Of a stretch of DNA of 37,031 bases, positions 18,081-26,497 are shown one piece after another; position 1 is the first letter of the stretch, and each line of letters opens with the position of its first letter. A model generated the notes under the pieces. The model had not been told where the DNA came from, did no database searches, and worked only from the letters and a program-made list of their open reading frames with translations. Both the position numbers and the translations under genes were made by a program. Source of the stretch: Pirellulaceae bacterium (lineage in GTDB: Bacteria > Planctomycetota > Planctomycetia > Pirellulales > Pirellulaceae); the NCBI GenBank assembly GCA_022446825.1, contig JAKVBY010000012.1, positions 48,963 to 85,993 of the forward strand, written 5' to 3'.

Positions 18081-18875
18081 TTGACCCGCCAACCCGAAAA
18101 TCTGATGCTCCAAGGCAAAACCGCGTTGGTGACGGGGTCCTCTCAAGGAATCGGTCGCCAGATCGCCTTAGGATTGGCTGCTGTCGGGGCCAACGTCATC
18201 GTCCACGGCAGATCAGAAAAACGCTGCCATGAGGTCGCCACAACAATTCGTAGCGGGGGTCAGAAAGCACTGGTGCTGGCCAAAGATCTTGCCAAAGCGA
18301 AGGATCGTGAAGAACTCGTTGAAGATTCTTGGCAATGGCAAGGAATGGTCGACATCTGGGTTAACAATGCCGGTGCCGATGTATTGACCGGTGAAGTAGC
18401 AGCATGGCCGTTCGAAAAAAAATTGCAGCGACTCTGGGAAGTCGACGTCTTGTCCACAATCTTTCTTGGAAGAAGTGTTGGCGATCGCATGAAGGCAACT
18501 CATCACCAGACCAAGGATGCTGTCATCATCAACGTCGGATGGGATCAAGCGGACACCGGGATGGCCGGAGATAGTGGTGCCATGTTCGGAACGATCAAAG
18601 GCGCCATTATGGCTTTTTCAAAAAGCCTTGCCAAATCACTTGCACCGGAGGTGCGTGTAAACTGCGTTGCTCCTGGCTGGATCAAAACATCCTGGGGAGA
18701 AGACGCCTCAGATTATTGGCAGCAACGTGCCCAAAAGGAATCGTTGGTCGGTCGCTGGGGAACACCAAACGATGTCGCCCGCGTCGTGCGGTTTTTGGTT
18801 TCACCTGCTGCAACTTTCATTAGTGGTCAAACCATCGCAGTCAACGGCGGCTTTCGTACAGAAGGGGATGGATGA
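18081..18875 (+). CDS. SDR-family protein lacking the canonical catalytic Tyr (H4MPT cluster)
   Basis: A 264-residue short-chain dehydrogenase/reductase fold protein. The cofactor loop TGSSQGIG is at about 18-25, the structural NNAG motif is present, and PEVRVNCVAPGWIKT and the C-terminal SGQTIAVNGGF match the family. The active site is altered. The YxxxK motif reads F169-G-T-I-K173, and the Ser region reads NVGWDQ with no Ser, so classical carbonyl reduction is doubtful. The TTG start is chosen because GAGG lies 7 nt upstream; the alternative ATG 18105 (MLQGKTALVTG) has no such site. The stop overlaps the next start (ATGA), tying it to the DUF6513 gene. It may bind a pterin or cofactor non-catalytically or use a different mechanism (inference). 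Confidence 0.87.
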   Translation: MTRQPENLMLQGKTALVTGSSQGIGRQIALGLAAVGANVIVHGRSEKRCHEVATTIRSGGQKALVLAKDLAKAKDREELVEDSWQWQGMVDIWVNNAGADVLTGEVAAWPFEKKLQRLWEVDVLSTIFLGRSVGDRMKATHHQTKDAVIINVGWDQADTGMAGDSGAMFGTIKGAIMAFSKSLAKSLAPEVRVNCVAPGWIKTSWGEDASDYWQQRAQKESLVGRWGTPNDVARVVRFLVSPAATFISGQTIAVNGGFRTEGDG

Positions 18876-20278
18876 GCTCAGATCACATCCATTTTGTTAC
18901 GGGCCGTTTAGCCGAACATGCCTTAAAGGCGATTCTGGTTGACCTCTCGCAAGCTGCAGGGTTTCGTTATTCCGTCGATGTCTTACCGATCACCGTTGCA
19001 GCCTTAATGACTCCCGAGTGGATCGCTCGCCACATTTCGATTCCCAAGCAAGCAACGAAAGTTGTGATTCCAGGATATTGTTCAGGTGACCTCACTCCGT
19101 TGACCTGCCGTGTTACAACCCAAGTCGTTTGTGGTCCACGTGATCTACGACGTTTGCCAGAAATGTTCGGCCACGAAGATCCTCACAAAAAGGACTATGG
19201 TCAATACGACATCGAGATCATCGCAGAAATAAATCATGCACCTCGACTGACACTGGCCGAGATCCTCGCAGAGGCCCGTCGGTTGTCAGACGCCGGAGCC
19301 GATGTGATTGATGTCGGCTGTGAACCGGGATTTGCTTGGGCCGGAGTTGCCGATTGCGTGCGAGCGCTGTGCGATGAAGGACACCGCGTTTCTATTGACA
19401 GTCTACAACCGGCGGAAATTGGTCCTGCAGTGCGAGCCGGTGCAGAACTCGTCCTGTCGGTGAATTCCTCGAATCGAGATGCGGCCGCGGATTGGGGCTG
19501 CGAAGTGGTGGCGATTCCCGATGACCCGAAAACTCTTCGTGGACTCGATCAAACGATCGAGAAACTATCGATTTCGAGAGTGCCGCTACGCATCGATCCT
19601 ATTTTGGAACCGATTGGCTGTGGTTTCGCAGACAGCTTGCGACGCTATTCCGAAACACGTCATCAGTATGTCGATGCGGAAATGATGATGGGTATTGGAA
19701 ATCTCACGGAGCTAACAGACGCGGATTCCGCTGGTGTCAACGTCTTATTGTTGGGAATCTGTCAGGAACTCGGTATTCGAAGCGTGCTGACAACGCAAGT
19801 CATTAATTGGGCTAGGACAAGTGTGCAAGAATGCGACTTAGCCCGCCGACTCGTGCACTTCGCAATCAAACATGGCATTCCACCAAAGCATCTGGAACCG
19901 AAACTGGTAGCGTTACGAGATGATCGTGTACTTGCTCAGGAAAGCGCTACACTTGCACGTTTACACGAACAAATTAAAGACAACAACTTCCGGATTTTCT
20001 CTGAGGAAGATGGCCTGCATCTGATCAGTGCGGCCGTGCATCTTACAAACAACGATCCATTTCTGTTGTTTGAACAACTCTTGCAAACGTCACCTAAGAA
20101 CATCGATGTGACGCACGCTTTCTATCTAGGCTACGAGATGGCAAAAGCTACGATAGCGAAGACCCTGGGTAAACAATACCAACAGGACGAAGCGCTTGAT
20201 TGGGGATTCTTGACCGTTGAAGAAAAGAACCATCGATTGAAACACTTTCAGAACAACTCTGATCCACCGCGCAAGTAA
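18872..20278 (+). CDS. DUF6513 / dihydropteroate synthase-related protein of H4MPT metabolism
   Basis: A 468-residue protein with an N-terminal DUF6513-type domain (about 1-105, FVTGRLAEHAL…), a dihydropteroate-synthase-like TIM barrel (about 115-375) and a helical C-terminal extension. The barrel shows AGADVIDVGCEPG (141-153) and HRVSIDSLQP (171-180). These correspond to the pterin-site strands of DHPS (DVGGES…, SVDT). Proteins of this kind accompany methanopterin genes in archaea, methylotrophs and planctomycetes. The exact reaction is not established to my knowledge; acting on a pterin or the ribofuranosyl-aminobenzene intermediate is the obvious candidate. Translation is coupled to the SDR by a 4-nt overlap, and pabB follows after 34 bp. 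Confidence 0.87.
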   Translation: MSSDHIHFVTGRLAEHALKAILVDLSQAAGFRYSVDVLPITVAALMTPEWIARHISIPKQATKVVIPGYCSGDLTPLTCRVTTQVVCGPRDLRRLPEMFGHEDPHKKDYGQYDIEIIAEINHAPRLTLAEILAEARRLSDAGADVIDVGCEPGFAWAGVADCVRALCDEGHRVSIDSLQPAEIGPAVRAGAELVLSVNSSNRDAAADWGCEVVAIPDDPKTLRGLDQTIEKLSISRVPLRIDPILEPIGCGFADSLRRYSETRHQYVDAEMMMGIGNLTELTDADSAGVNVLLLGICQELGIRSVLTTQVINWARTSVQECDLARRLVHFAIKHGIPPKHLEPKLVALRDDRVLAQESATLARLHEQIKDNNFRIFSEEDGLHLISAAVHLTNNDPFLLFEQLLQTSPKNIDVTHAFYLGYEMAKATIAKTLGKQYQQDEALDWGFLTVEEKNHRLKHFQNNSDPPRK

Positions 20279-20312
20279 CAAAAAAGAACGTATTTCTTGG
20301 CTTCCGAAACCT

Positions 20313-21722
20313 ATGCATCCCCAACCTTTTACACCTTTGATCAAGGAACTTTTGCCAGCGCCCGATCCAATGGATGTCTTTCAACGTCTTAGTGCTCGTT
20401 CGCATTGCCTTTTTTTGGATAGCGCGCTGAGACATAATGAGCTTGGTCGGTTTTCTTTTGTCACGGCTGACCCGTTCGATTTCCTGACATTTCCCAGTGA
20501 TTCTCATGACAGCTTGAAACATTTGGAAGATCGGTTAAACCTGTTACCAGCAAACCATCTGGATCATCTTCCACCGTTTCAAGGCGGCGCCGCCGGCCTT
20601 CTGAGTTACGACCTCGGGCAAAGTTTAGAGCGACTTCCCGCCACGCGACATGACGAATTTTCCGTGCCCGCACTTGCCGTCGGACTGTACGATGTCGTGG
20701 TTGCTTTTGACCATCAGGTCGAAAGAGCTTGGATTATTTCCCAAGGACTACCTGCCTTAAAGAAGGACGAACGGGCACGACGGGCAGCAGGGCGTCTTAG
20801 CGACTTTCTGCGTTGGCTTCACGCCCCCATCATGACTCCGAAATCAGCTGCTGCGAAGCCAGTGCCAACGTCGGCCCTCGCACCGCAGTTTGCCGCGGGT
20901 GAATTCAATGGACTGACGAGTACTTTTTCAGCCAACACCTACCGTCGTGCAGTGGAACAAATCGTCGAATACATCCACGCTGGCGATCTGTTTCAGGCCA
21001 ATTTTGCACAACGTCTACTGTTTCCAGCTCACGATGCGTCACTGGATTTGTATATACGATTGCGAGAGCGAAATCCGTCAACTTTTGCCGCTTTTTTTGA
21101 TCTGGGCGATTTTCAGATCGTAAGTGCTTCGCCCGAAAGATTTATAAGAATCCGCGACCGTCAGGTAGAAACTCGTCCAATCAAAGGGACTCGTGGACGC
21201 TCTCAACACCCAGTTGCGGATCTTTTTGTCGCTGATGATTTGCGTCAAAGCGAAAAAGACCGCGCTGAAAATGTGATGATTGTTGATCTCATGCGCAACG
21301 ATCTATCACGCGTCTGTGACCCAGAAAGCGTCCAAGTAAGCCAACTTTGCGACATCGAGGTTTATGAGTATGTACAACACCTGGTCTCTGCCATCCGTGC
21401 GAACTTACGCCCGGAGGCCACACCCATCGATTTAATTCGGGCAACGTTTCCAGGCGGTTCCATTACCGGAGCACCCAAGGTGCGGGCCATGGAAATCATC
21501 GCTGAATTAGAACCAACAGCCCGCGGACCATATTGCGGTTCCTTGGGTTACATCGGGTTTGATGGCACGCTCGACCTGAGTATCCTGATTAGGACGATCA
21601 CCGCAGGCAAAGGCTGGTGGCAATTCCCTGTCGGTGGAGGCATAGTCGCACAATCCGATCCCCAAGACGAATACAAAGAAACATGGCACAAAGCCGAGGG
21701 TATGTTACGCTCGATCCTTTGA
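20313..21722 (+). CDS. pabB: Aminodeoxychorismate synthase component I
   Basis: A 469-residue chorismate-utilising enzyme that aminates chorismate to 4-amino-4-deoxychorismate with ammonia from PabA. An N-terminal region (about 1-160) precedes the chorismate-binding domain (about 205-465), which shows GDLFQANFAQRL, SPERFIRI, DRAENVMIVDLMRND and PGGSITGAPK. The diagnostic difference from anthranilate synthase TrpE is PIKGT: K291 occupies the position of the PabB nucleophilic lysine, where TrpE has Ala (PIAGT). I therefore call pabB, not trpE. pabA follows 26 bp downstream and beta-RFAP synthase three genes later, so the pABA made here probably feeds methanopterin as well as, or instead of, folate. 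No pabC (lyase) is visible in the window. Confidence 0.93.
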   Translation: MHPQPFTPLIKELLPAPDPMDVFQRLSARSHCLFLDSALRHNELGRFSFVTADPFDFLTFPSDSHDSLKHLEDRLNLLPANHLDHLPPFQGGAAGLLSYDLGQSLERLPATRHDEFSVPALAVGLYDVVVAFDHQVERAWIISQGLPALKKDERARRAAGRLSDFLRWLHAPIMTPKSAAAKPVPTSALAPQFAAGEFNGLTSTFSANTYRRAVEQIVEYIHAGDLFQANFAQRLLFPAHDASLDLYIRLRERNPSTFAAFFDLGDFQIVSASPERFIRIRDRQVETRPIKGTRGRSQHPVADLFVADDLRQSEKDRAENVMIVDLMRNDLSRVCDPESVQVSQLCDIEVYEYVQHLVSAIRANLRPEATPIDLIRATFPGGSITGAPKVRAMEIIAELEPTARGPYCGSLGYIGFDGTLDLSILIRTITAGKGWWQFPVGGGIVAQSDPQDEYKETWHKAEGMLRSIL

Positions 21723-21748
21723 TTCTCTGATCCCAGTATCTCCTTTTC

Positions 21749-22411
21749 ATGATCCTGTTAATCGACAACTACGACAGCTTCGTTCACAACCTGGCACGCT
21801 ATTTTCAGCGACTCGGTCAGGAAACCCGAGTTGTGCGCAATGATGAGATTGACGTGGCGAGTGTGCGTCGTTTAAATCCGCAGGCAATTGTCTTGTCGCC
21901 TGGACCCTGCACACCCGATCTAGCTGGGACTTCGCTCGACATTGTACGATCCTTGGCCTACGAAAAACCAATGCTCGGAGTATGCCTGGGCCATCAAATC
22001 ATGGCCGCCGCCTTTGGTGCCCAAATCATTCGTAGTGCCGAACCCATGCATGGCCGAACGAGCAAGGTTGAGCACCAGCAGACGGGACTTTTTGCTGGCT
22101 TACCGAATCCTATGATTGCCTGTCGCTACCATTCCCTCACGATTGATGAAAACTCTTTGAACCGAGGATTCGACGTGTCTGCCCGTGTTGCAGACGGAAG
22201 CATTATGAGTATTGCACATCGCGAGCTGCCTCTATTTGGCGTACAGTTTCATCCCGAATCAATTTTGACGATCGGTGGTTTCCGCATCTTGGAGAACTTT
22301 TTGCGATCTGCCAAAATTGAATGCCAGAGGGCAGTCGATGTGCTTGATAGAGAATTATTATCGCGGCATAAGCTACCCACACCTCTACCAAATACACCGG
22401 TAACTTTTTGA
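21749..22411 (+). CDS. pabA: Aminodeoxychorismate synthase glutamine amidotransferase component
   Basis: A 220-residue class I glutamine amidotransferase supplying ammonia to PabB. The catalytic triad is C79 (GVCLGHQ), H168 and E170 (FHPES). N-terminal LIDNYDSFVHNL and LSPGPCTPD complete the signature. The family also serves anthranilate synthase (TrpG); the PabB-type partner directly upstream argues for PabA, though dual use cannot be excluded. About 25 extra C-terminal residues extend beyond the usual end of the domain. The stop codon overlaps the TTG start of the DUF447 gene (TTGA). Confidence 0.92.
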   Translation: MILLIDNYDSFVHNLARYFQRLGQETRVVRNDEIDVASVRRLNPQAIVLSPGPCTPDLAGTSLDIVRSLAYEKPMLGVCLGHQIMAAAFGAQIIRSAEPMHGRTSKVEHQQTGLFAGLPNPMIACRYHSLTIDENSLNRGFDVSARVADGSIMSIAHRELPLFGVQFHPESILTIGGFRILENFLRSAKIECQRAVDVLDRELLSRHKLPTPLPNTPVTF

Positions 22412-23004
22412 GCAACGTGGATAAAAACGTGATCCTGGAAGGCATCGTTACAACGAAAAATCTCGACGGAACCCCCAACGTATCGCCCATGGGTCCCCTC
22501 GTCGATGAAGAGATGCGAGAAATATCTTTGCGTCCTTATCAAACGTCAGTGACTTTCCACAATCTCGCGAGGACAGGCCAAGGCGTGTTCCACGTCATTG
22601 ATGACGTGGAATTACTGGCTCGAGCCGCGATTAATGTTTGGCAAGAGATGCCAGCAACCACACCATGTCGGGCCTGCGATGGATTCATTCTTGACGTTGC
22701 ATGTCGTTGGTACGCTTTGCAGGTGATTGACTTGGATGATAGCGAAGAACGAACAAACATTCTCTGTAAAGTTGTGGATCAAGAACGTCTCAAAGATTTT
22801 TTTGGGTTCAATCGTGCCAAGCATGCCGTCATCGAAGCCGCGATTCTTGCCACACGCATCAACTTCTTGCCCCGCCATGAGATTCAACGCGATTTTGCGA
22901 GGCTATCGACATTGGTCGAAAAGACGGCTGGACAACAAGAACGTCGGGCATTTGCGATTCTGAGTCACTATCTTGATGACCACTTACCGACGGCAATTTC
23001 ATGA
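22408..23004 (+). CDS. DUF447 family protein (H4MPT-associated, flavin-split-barrel-like)
   Basis: A 198-residue DUF447 (COG2457) protein. Recognisable features are the opening ILEGIVTTKNLDGTPNVSPMGP, typical of a split-barrel FMN-binding fold, and a conserved CRACDGFILDVACRWYALQV region around 89-110 with three Cys. A helical tail follows, FNRAKHAVIEAAILATR. Members co-occur with H4MPT biosynthesis genes; the biochemical role is not settled. The start is TTG 22408, overlapping the pabA stop. GTG codons at 22417 and 22429 are in-frame alternatives and no Shine-Dalgarno decides between them, so the first few residues are uncertain. The stop overlaps the mptG start (ATGA). Confidence 0.87.
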   Translation: MSNVDKNVILEGIVTTKNLDGTPNVSPMGPLVDEEMREISLRPYQTSVTFHNLARTGQGVFHVIDDVELLARAAINVWQEMPATTPCRACDGFILDVACRWYALQVIDLDDSEERTNILCKVVDQERLKDFFGFNRAKHAVIEAAILATRINFLPRHEIQRDFARLSTLVEKTAGQQERRAFAILSHYLDDHLPTAIS

Positions 23005-23978
23005 AGCATCGTAGTATTGAAATCGTTGCGCCCAGTCGGCTACACTTCGGTTTAATGTCATTGGGGCACGGTCCGCGAAAGTTCGGAGGTGTGGGTGTCA
23101 TGATTGATGCGCCAGCGTTAAGGCTGTGCGCTCACACGGCGTCCTCTTTCTCAGTAGACGGCACCAATTCAACCCGTGTCGAAGAATTTGCTCGACGTTG
23201 GGCCGCTTTTCATCAACGACAAGAACTTCCCGCGTGTCGCATTGAAGTCATCAATACTCCGGTCAGCCACGTCGGACTAGGAAGCGGTACCCAATTAGCT
23301 CTCTCCGTAGCGGCGATCTTACACGTCATGACAGAAACTCCGTTCCCTAAACCGGCCGAGCTATCTCTGAGTGTGGGTCGTGGACAACGCTCGGCGGTGG
23401 GCACTTACGGCTTTAGCCTTGGCGGATTAATTGTCGAACGAGGCAAGTCAACTGGTGAACTAATTTCACCGCTGGACTGTCACATGTCCATTCCTGCTGA
23501 CTGGCGGTTTGTACTATTTCGCCCCAAGGACATGTTGGGGCTCTCAGGAAGAACTGAACAGTTTGCCTTTGATCATTTACCTTCCATGACATCCGACAAG
23601 GCAGTGCAACTTGCTGAAGAAGTTCGCCTCCACATGCTGGCGGCTCTGGCAGAAGAAAACTTTGCCGAATTTGGAGAAAGTGTGTTTCGCTACGGTTTTG
23701 GGTCAGGAACGTGTTTTGCGGACTTTCAGGACGGCGAGGCGTACAATGGAATTCGTTTAAAACAACTTGTTGATGCCGCTCGGTCATTGGGTGTACACGG
23801 TGTGGGGCAAAGTTCTTGGGGACCGACGTTATTTGCCATCATGCCGGACAAGGGTGCGGCCTTGGAGTTTGTGGAAGGAATCCGTAAAACCACTTTCGAA
23901 GCAGACCTGGAAATCACTCTGGCTAGTGGTAGTTCCCACGGTGCCAGGATTTGTGAACTGACACCCGCAGTGGAGTAA
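23001..23978 (+). CDS. mptG: Beta-ribofuranosylaminobenzene 5'-phosphate synthase (RFAP synthase)
   Basis: A 325-residue GHMP-superfamily enzyme that condenses p-aminobenzoate with PRPP, releasing CO2 and pyrophosphate, to give beta-RFAP. This is the first committed step to the arylamine half of (tetrahydro)methanopterin. The family opening VAPSRLHFGLMSLG (9-22) and the GHMP glycine-rich loop VGLGSGTQLALSVA (91-104) are clear, and GVHGVGQSSWGPT near residue 265 matches the C-terminal motif of the family. Length is typical. The ATG overlaps the DUF447 stop by 4 nt. It sits three genes after pabB and two after pabA, so the enzyme's substrate is produced by the same transcript. Confidence 0.93.
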   Translation: MKHRSIEIVAPSRLHFGLMSLGHGPRKFGGVGVMIDAPALRLCAHTASSFSVDGTNSTRVEEFARRWAAFHQRQELPACRIEVINTPVSHVGLGSGTQLALSVAAILHVMTETPFPKPAELSLSVGRGQRSAVGTYGFSLGGLIVERGKSTGELISPLDCHMSIPADWRFVLFRPKDMLGLSGRTEQFAFDHLPSMTSDKAVQLAEEVRLHMLAALAEENFAEFGESVFRYGFGSGTCFADFQDGEAYNGIRLKQLVDAARSLGVHGVGQSSWGPTLFAIMPDKGAALEFVEGIRKTTFEADLEITLASGSSHGARICELTPAVE

Positions 23979-23983
23979 TTGAC

Positions 23984-24640
23984 GTGAGTCGCTGTTTGAA
24001 GTGTTTCCACGAATTCAAATCTGGTGCTCTGGTTCCTCATCTCTGTCCACAATGCGGTTGTGATCTTAGAAACGATCAAGAGAGGCTCCAATGGCGGCCG
24101 ATTGCAAACATCTCAAACATGTCGGAAGTCGGCTTCCTAGCCGACCTGTTGCACGCGAAGGATATTCCAACCGATATTCAACAACACGATGAATTCAGTG
24201 CAGAAGCGGGAGGTTGGAAATCGATGTTTGTCTTGCGAGTCGAGCAAACGCAGGCAGTGGCGGCAATTGATTTATTAAAAAAAGAAATGGCTCGAGAAGT
24301 TGGTAACACACAAACAGATAGAAATATCACAGCGTCTCCAAGCAACTCGGATCCTCAACGTTCTTCCAAAATATCGTTAGTCACGATCGTAATCATTGCA
24401 AGTTTAGCCTACTCTTTTGGACGTGGTGCTGCATTTGCACCTCGACAGGCGCCCGAGCCTGGACGTGATCTATGGAATTCTCTTTCCGAATCCAACGAAC
24501 CGCTACGAACGTCGTCAACGGTCAGGAAACCTTTTCGGCAATTGCGTTTTGACCCCCTTTTGGAATGCTTATTGTTAGAAGAAGACTTTGATGGAGACGG
24601 AAACATTGACTTAACTCGACGATTCACCGCCCCTCGTTGA
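23984..24640 (+). CDS. Zinc-ribbon, DUF2007-like, single-pass membrane hypothetical
   Basis: A 218-residue protein with no assigned function. An N-terminal zinc ribbon is made by C4-x2-C7 and C21-x2-C24. Next comes a domain (about 40-105) resembling the DUF2007 fold seen in small putative signalling proteins (SEVGFLADLLHAKDIP, then a strand with VLRVEQTQ). A hydrophilic linker leads to one membrane span (about 129-145). The C-terminal part ends in DFDGDGNIDL, a DxDxDG-type calcium-loop motif. GTG 23984 has GGAG about 9 nt upstream. It follows mptG by 5 bp and is probably cotranscribed, but nothing in the sequence ties it to H4MPT chemistry. Confidence 0.75.
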   Translation: MSRCLKCFHEFKSGALVPHLCPQCGCDLRNDQERLQWRPIANISNMSEVGFLADLLHAKDIPTDIQQHDEFSAEAGGWKSMFVLRVEQTQAVAAIDLLKKEMAREVGNTQTDRNITASPSNSDPQRSSKISLVTIVIIASLAYSFGRGAAFAPRQAPEPGRDLWNSLSESNEPLRTSSTVRKPFRQLRFDPLLECLLLEEDFDGDGNIDLTRRFTAPR

Positions 24641-24747
24641 TGTCCCGCCACTACGTCCGCTATTCACACGGGGCTTTGCGCCATAAGATTTTCCTTCCTC
24701 AAACAAGGCCCCTTTAAGACATTCCCGCTGTAACCAAGGATTAAATC

Positions 24748-25467
24748 GTGTGTGAATTAGGAGTAAATATTGACCACGTCGCAACTGTTCGGCAAGCACG
24801 TAAAACTTTCGAACCCGACCCGGTTTGGGCGGCAACCCTGGCAGAACTGGGAGGTGCGGATGGTATTACTGTGCACCTCCGCGAAGATCGCCGCCACATT
24901 CAAGTTCGTGATCTGGAAATATTGCATGCGACGGTTACTGCAAAATTGAACTTAGAGCTGGCCTGTGACAACGATGTTCTCGATATCGCCTGCACGATAC
25001 AGCCCGAGCAAGCGACGCTCGTACCAGAAAAACGCGAAGAAGTGACCACTGAGGGTGGCTTAGATGCAGTTGGTTCCAAGGCAATGGTTTCTACCGCAAT
25101 CACTCGTTTACAAGATGCCGGCATTAAAGTCAGTCTGTTTCTCGATCCCGATCCTGAGCAAATCGAATTTGCCGCAACGCTGGGAGTTTCCGCTGTCGAA
25201 TTACATACCGGCCAATATGCACTCGCCAAAGGTCAGCAGCAGGACGAAGAGTTAGCAAAACTAACAAATTCTGGAAAACAAGTTAGACAACTTGGAATGG
25301 CGTTACATGCGGGACATGGGCTGACCTATAAAAACGTACAACCTGTGGCCAACATCGCGGGGATGCACGAATTAAACATCGGCCACAGCATTGTAGCGCG
25401 CGCAATCATGGTCGGTATGGAACGTGCTGTACGAGACATGAAAAAAGCCATCCATGAGACTCCATAA
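24748..25467 (+). CDS. pdxJ: Pyridoxine 5'-phosphate synthase
   Basis: A 239-residue TIM-barrel enzyme condensing 3-amino-2-oxopropyl phosphate with 1-deoxyxylulose 5-phosphate to make pyridoxine 5'-phosphate, the last step of the DXP-dependent B6 pathway. Family motifs are complete: [15 protein letters not shown] (4-18), [31 protein letters not shown] and [12 protein letters not shown] near the C-terminus. Length matches the family. The GTG start has AAGGA about 8 nt upstream. It follows the zinc-ribbon gene by 107 bp and may belong to the same transcription unit. Any link with the SDR/pABA genes is not evident. Confidence 0.95.
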   Translation: MCELGVNIDHVATVRQARKTFEPDPVWAATLAELGGADGITVHLREDRRHIQVRDLEILHATVTAKLNLELACDNDVLDIACTIQPEQATLVPEKREEVTTEGGLDAVGSKAMVSTAITRLQDAGIKVSLFLDPDPEQIEFAATLGVSAVELHTGQYALAKGQQQDEELAKLTNSGKQVRQLGMALHAGHGLTYKNVQPVANIAGMHELNIGHSIVARAIMVGMERAVRDMKKAIHETP

Positions 25468-25596
25468 ATCGAGCTAGTTCCCCCATCTCCGACCTAGCCC
25501 ATTTGATCGCTCATTGCACCCGGCGTATCATGTGGGGCAGTCCGCGTGAAAAAGACGCGACATCGACCCCTTCAGCAAAATAATGTGGTCAATACC

Positions 25597-26484
25597 ATGA
25601 GTCGAAAAGGTTCTGATTTTTCCGGTGTTTCTGTCGCTCTCGTCACACCCTTTCAAGACGGCGAAGTCGATTACGTCACACTCCGTTCACAGGTTGAATT
25701 TCAGATTGCTGCCGGTACAGCTTGCCTTTGTCCGACAGGTACAACGGGTGAGTCTCCAACGTTAACACACGAAGAACACGAACGCGTGATCGCGGAAGTC
25801 GTTCAAGTCTCTGCGGGCCGCATTAAAGTGATGGCGGGAACCGGTTCCAATAGCACGGCCGAGGCTCTGCGTTTGACAAAATGGGCTGCCAAAGAAGGTG
25901 CGGACGCGTCACTCATGGTCGCCCCTTATTACAACAAGCCTACCCAGGAAGGTTTTTATCAGCATTACAAAACCGTCGCCGAAGAGGTGGGAATTCCCCT
26001 TTGTGTCTACAACATTCCTGGACGTACAGCGAAAAACATCGAACCTGAAACGATCATCCGCTTAGCGGATTTGCCCAATATTACAATGGTCAAGGAAGCA
26101 ACCGGATCTCTCGATCAGGCTTCCCAGATTATTTCGGCCACAGATCTGACCGTTCTCAGCGGGGACGACAGCCTCACGTTACCCTTGTTGTCAATCGGCG
26201 GTGAAGGGGTTATTTCGGTCGTTGCTAACATCATCCCCACGGACATGATCAAACTGGTAAATGCTTTCACAACTGGTGAAACGGATCAGGCAACCCAATG
26301 GCATCATCAACTCTTCCCGCTTTGCCGCGACATGTTGGGATTGGCAACCAACCCGATCCCGATCAAAGTAGCCATGCAAATGCTGGGTCGGGATTCCGGT
26401 GAACTGCGCTTGCCAATGACGCAACCCACGGCTACTCAAACCGAAGCACTCGCACAGACCCTACAGCGCTACGGTTTACTCTAA
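25597..26484 (+). CDS. dapA: 4-hydroxy-tetrahydrodipicolinate synthase
   Basis: A 295-residue class I aldolase-fold enzyme condensing pyruvate with aspartate semialdehyde, the first committed step of the diaminopimelate/lysine pathway. [12 protein letters not shown] holds the TT pair, Y138 lies in VYNIPGRT, and the Schiff-base lysine is K166 in MVKEATG. ATG 25597 gives the typical family N-terminus ([12 protein letters not shown]). An in-frame GTG at 25546 would add 17 unusual residues and is not favoured. The family also includes N-acetylneuraminate lyase and related aldolases, but motif and length fit DapA best. The glycosyltransferase gene follows after 13 bp. Confidence 0.92.
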   Translation: MSRKGSDFSGVSVALVTPFQDGEVDYVTLRSQVEFQIAAGTACLCPTGTTGESPTLTHEEHERVIAEVVQVSAGRIKVMAGTGSNSTAEALRLTKWAAKEGADASLMVAPYYNKPTQEGFYQHYKTVAEEVGIPLCVYNIPGRTAKNIEPETIIRLADLPNITMVKEATGSLDQASQIISATDLTVLSGDDSLTLPLLSIGGEGVISVVANIIPTDMIKLVNAFTTGETDQATQWHHQLFPLCRDMLGLATNPIPIKVAMQMLGRDSGELRLPMTQPTATQTEALAQTLQRYGLL

Positions 26485-26497
26485 AACAAACGCTTGC

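Noticed and set aside
20313-22411. Reading the chorismate enzyme pair as anthranilate synthase (trpE/trpG)
   Set aside because: The PIKGT motif has Lys (K291) as in PabB, while TrpE has PIAGT; the mptG neighbour also favours pABA.
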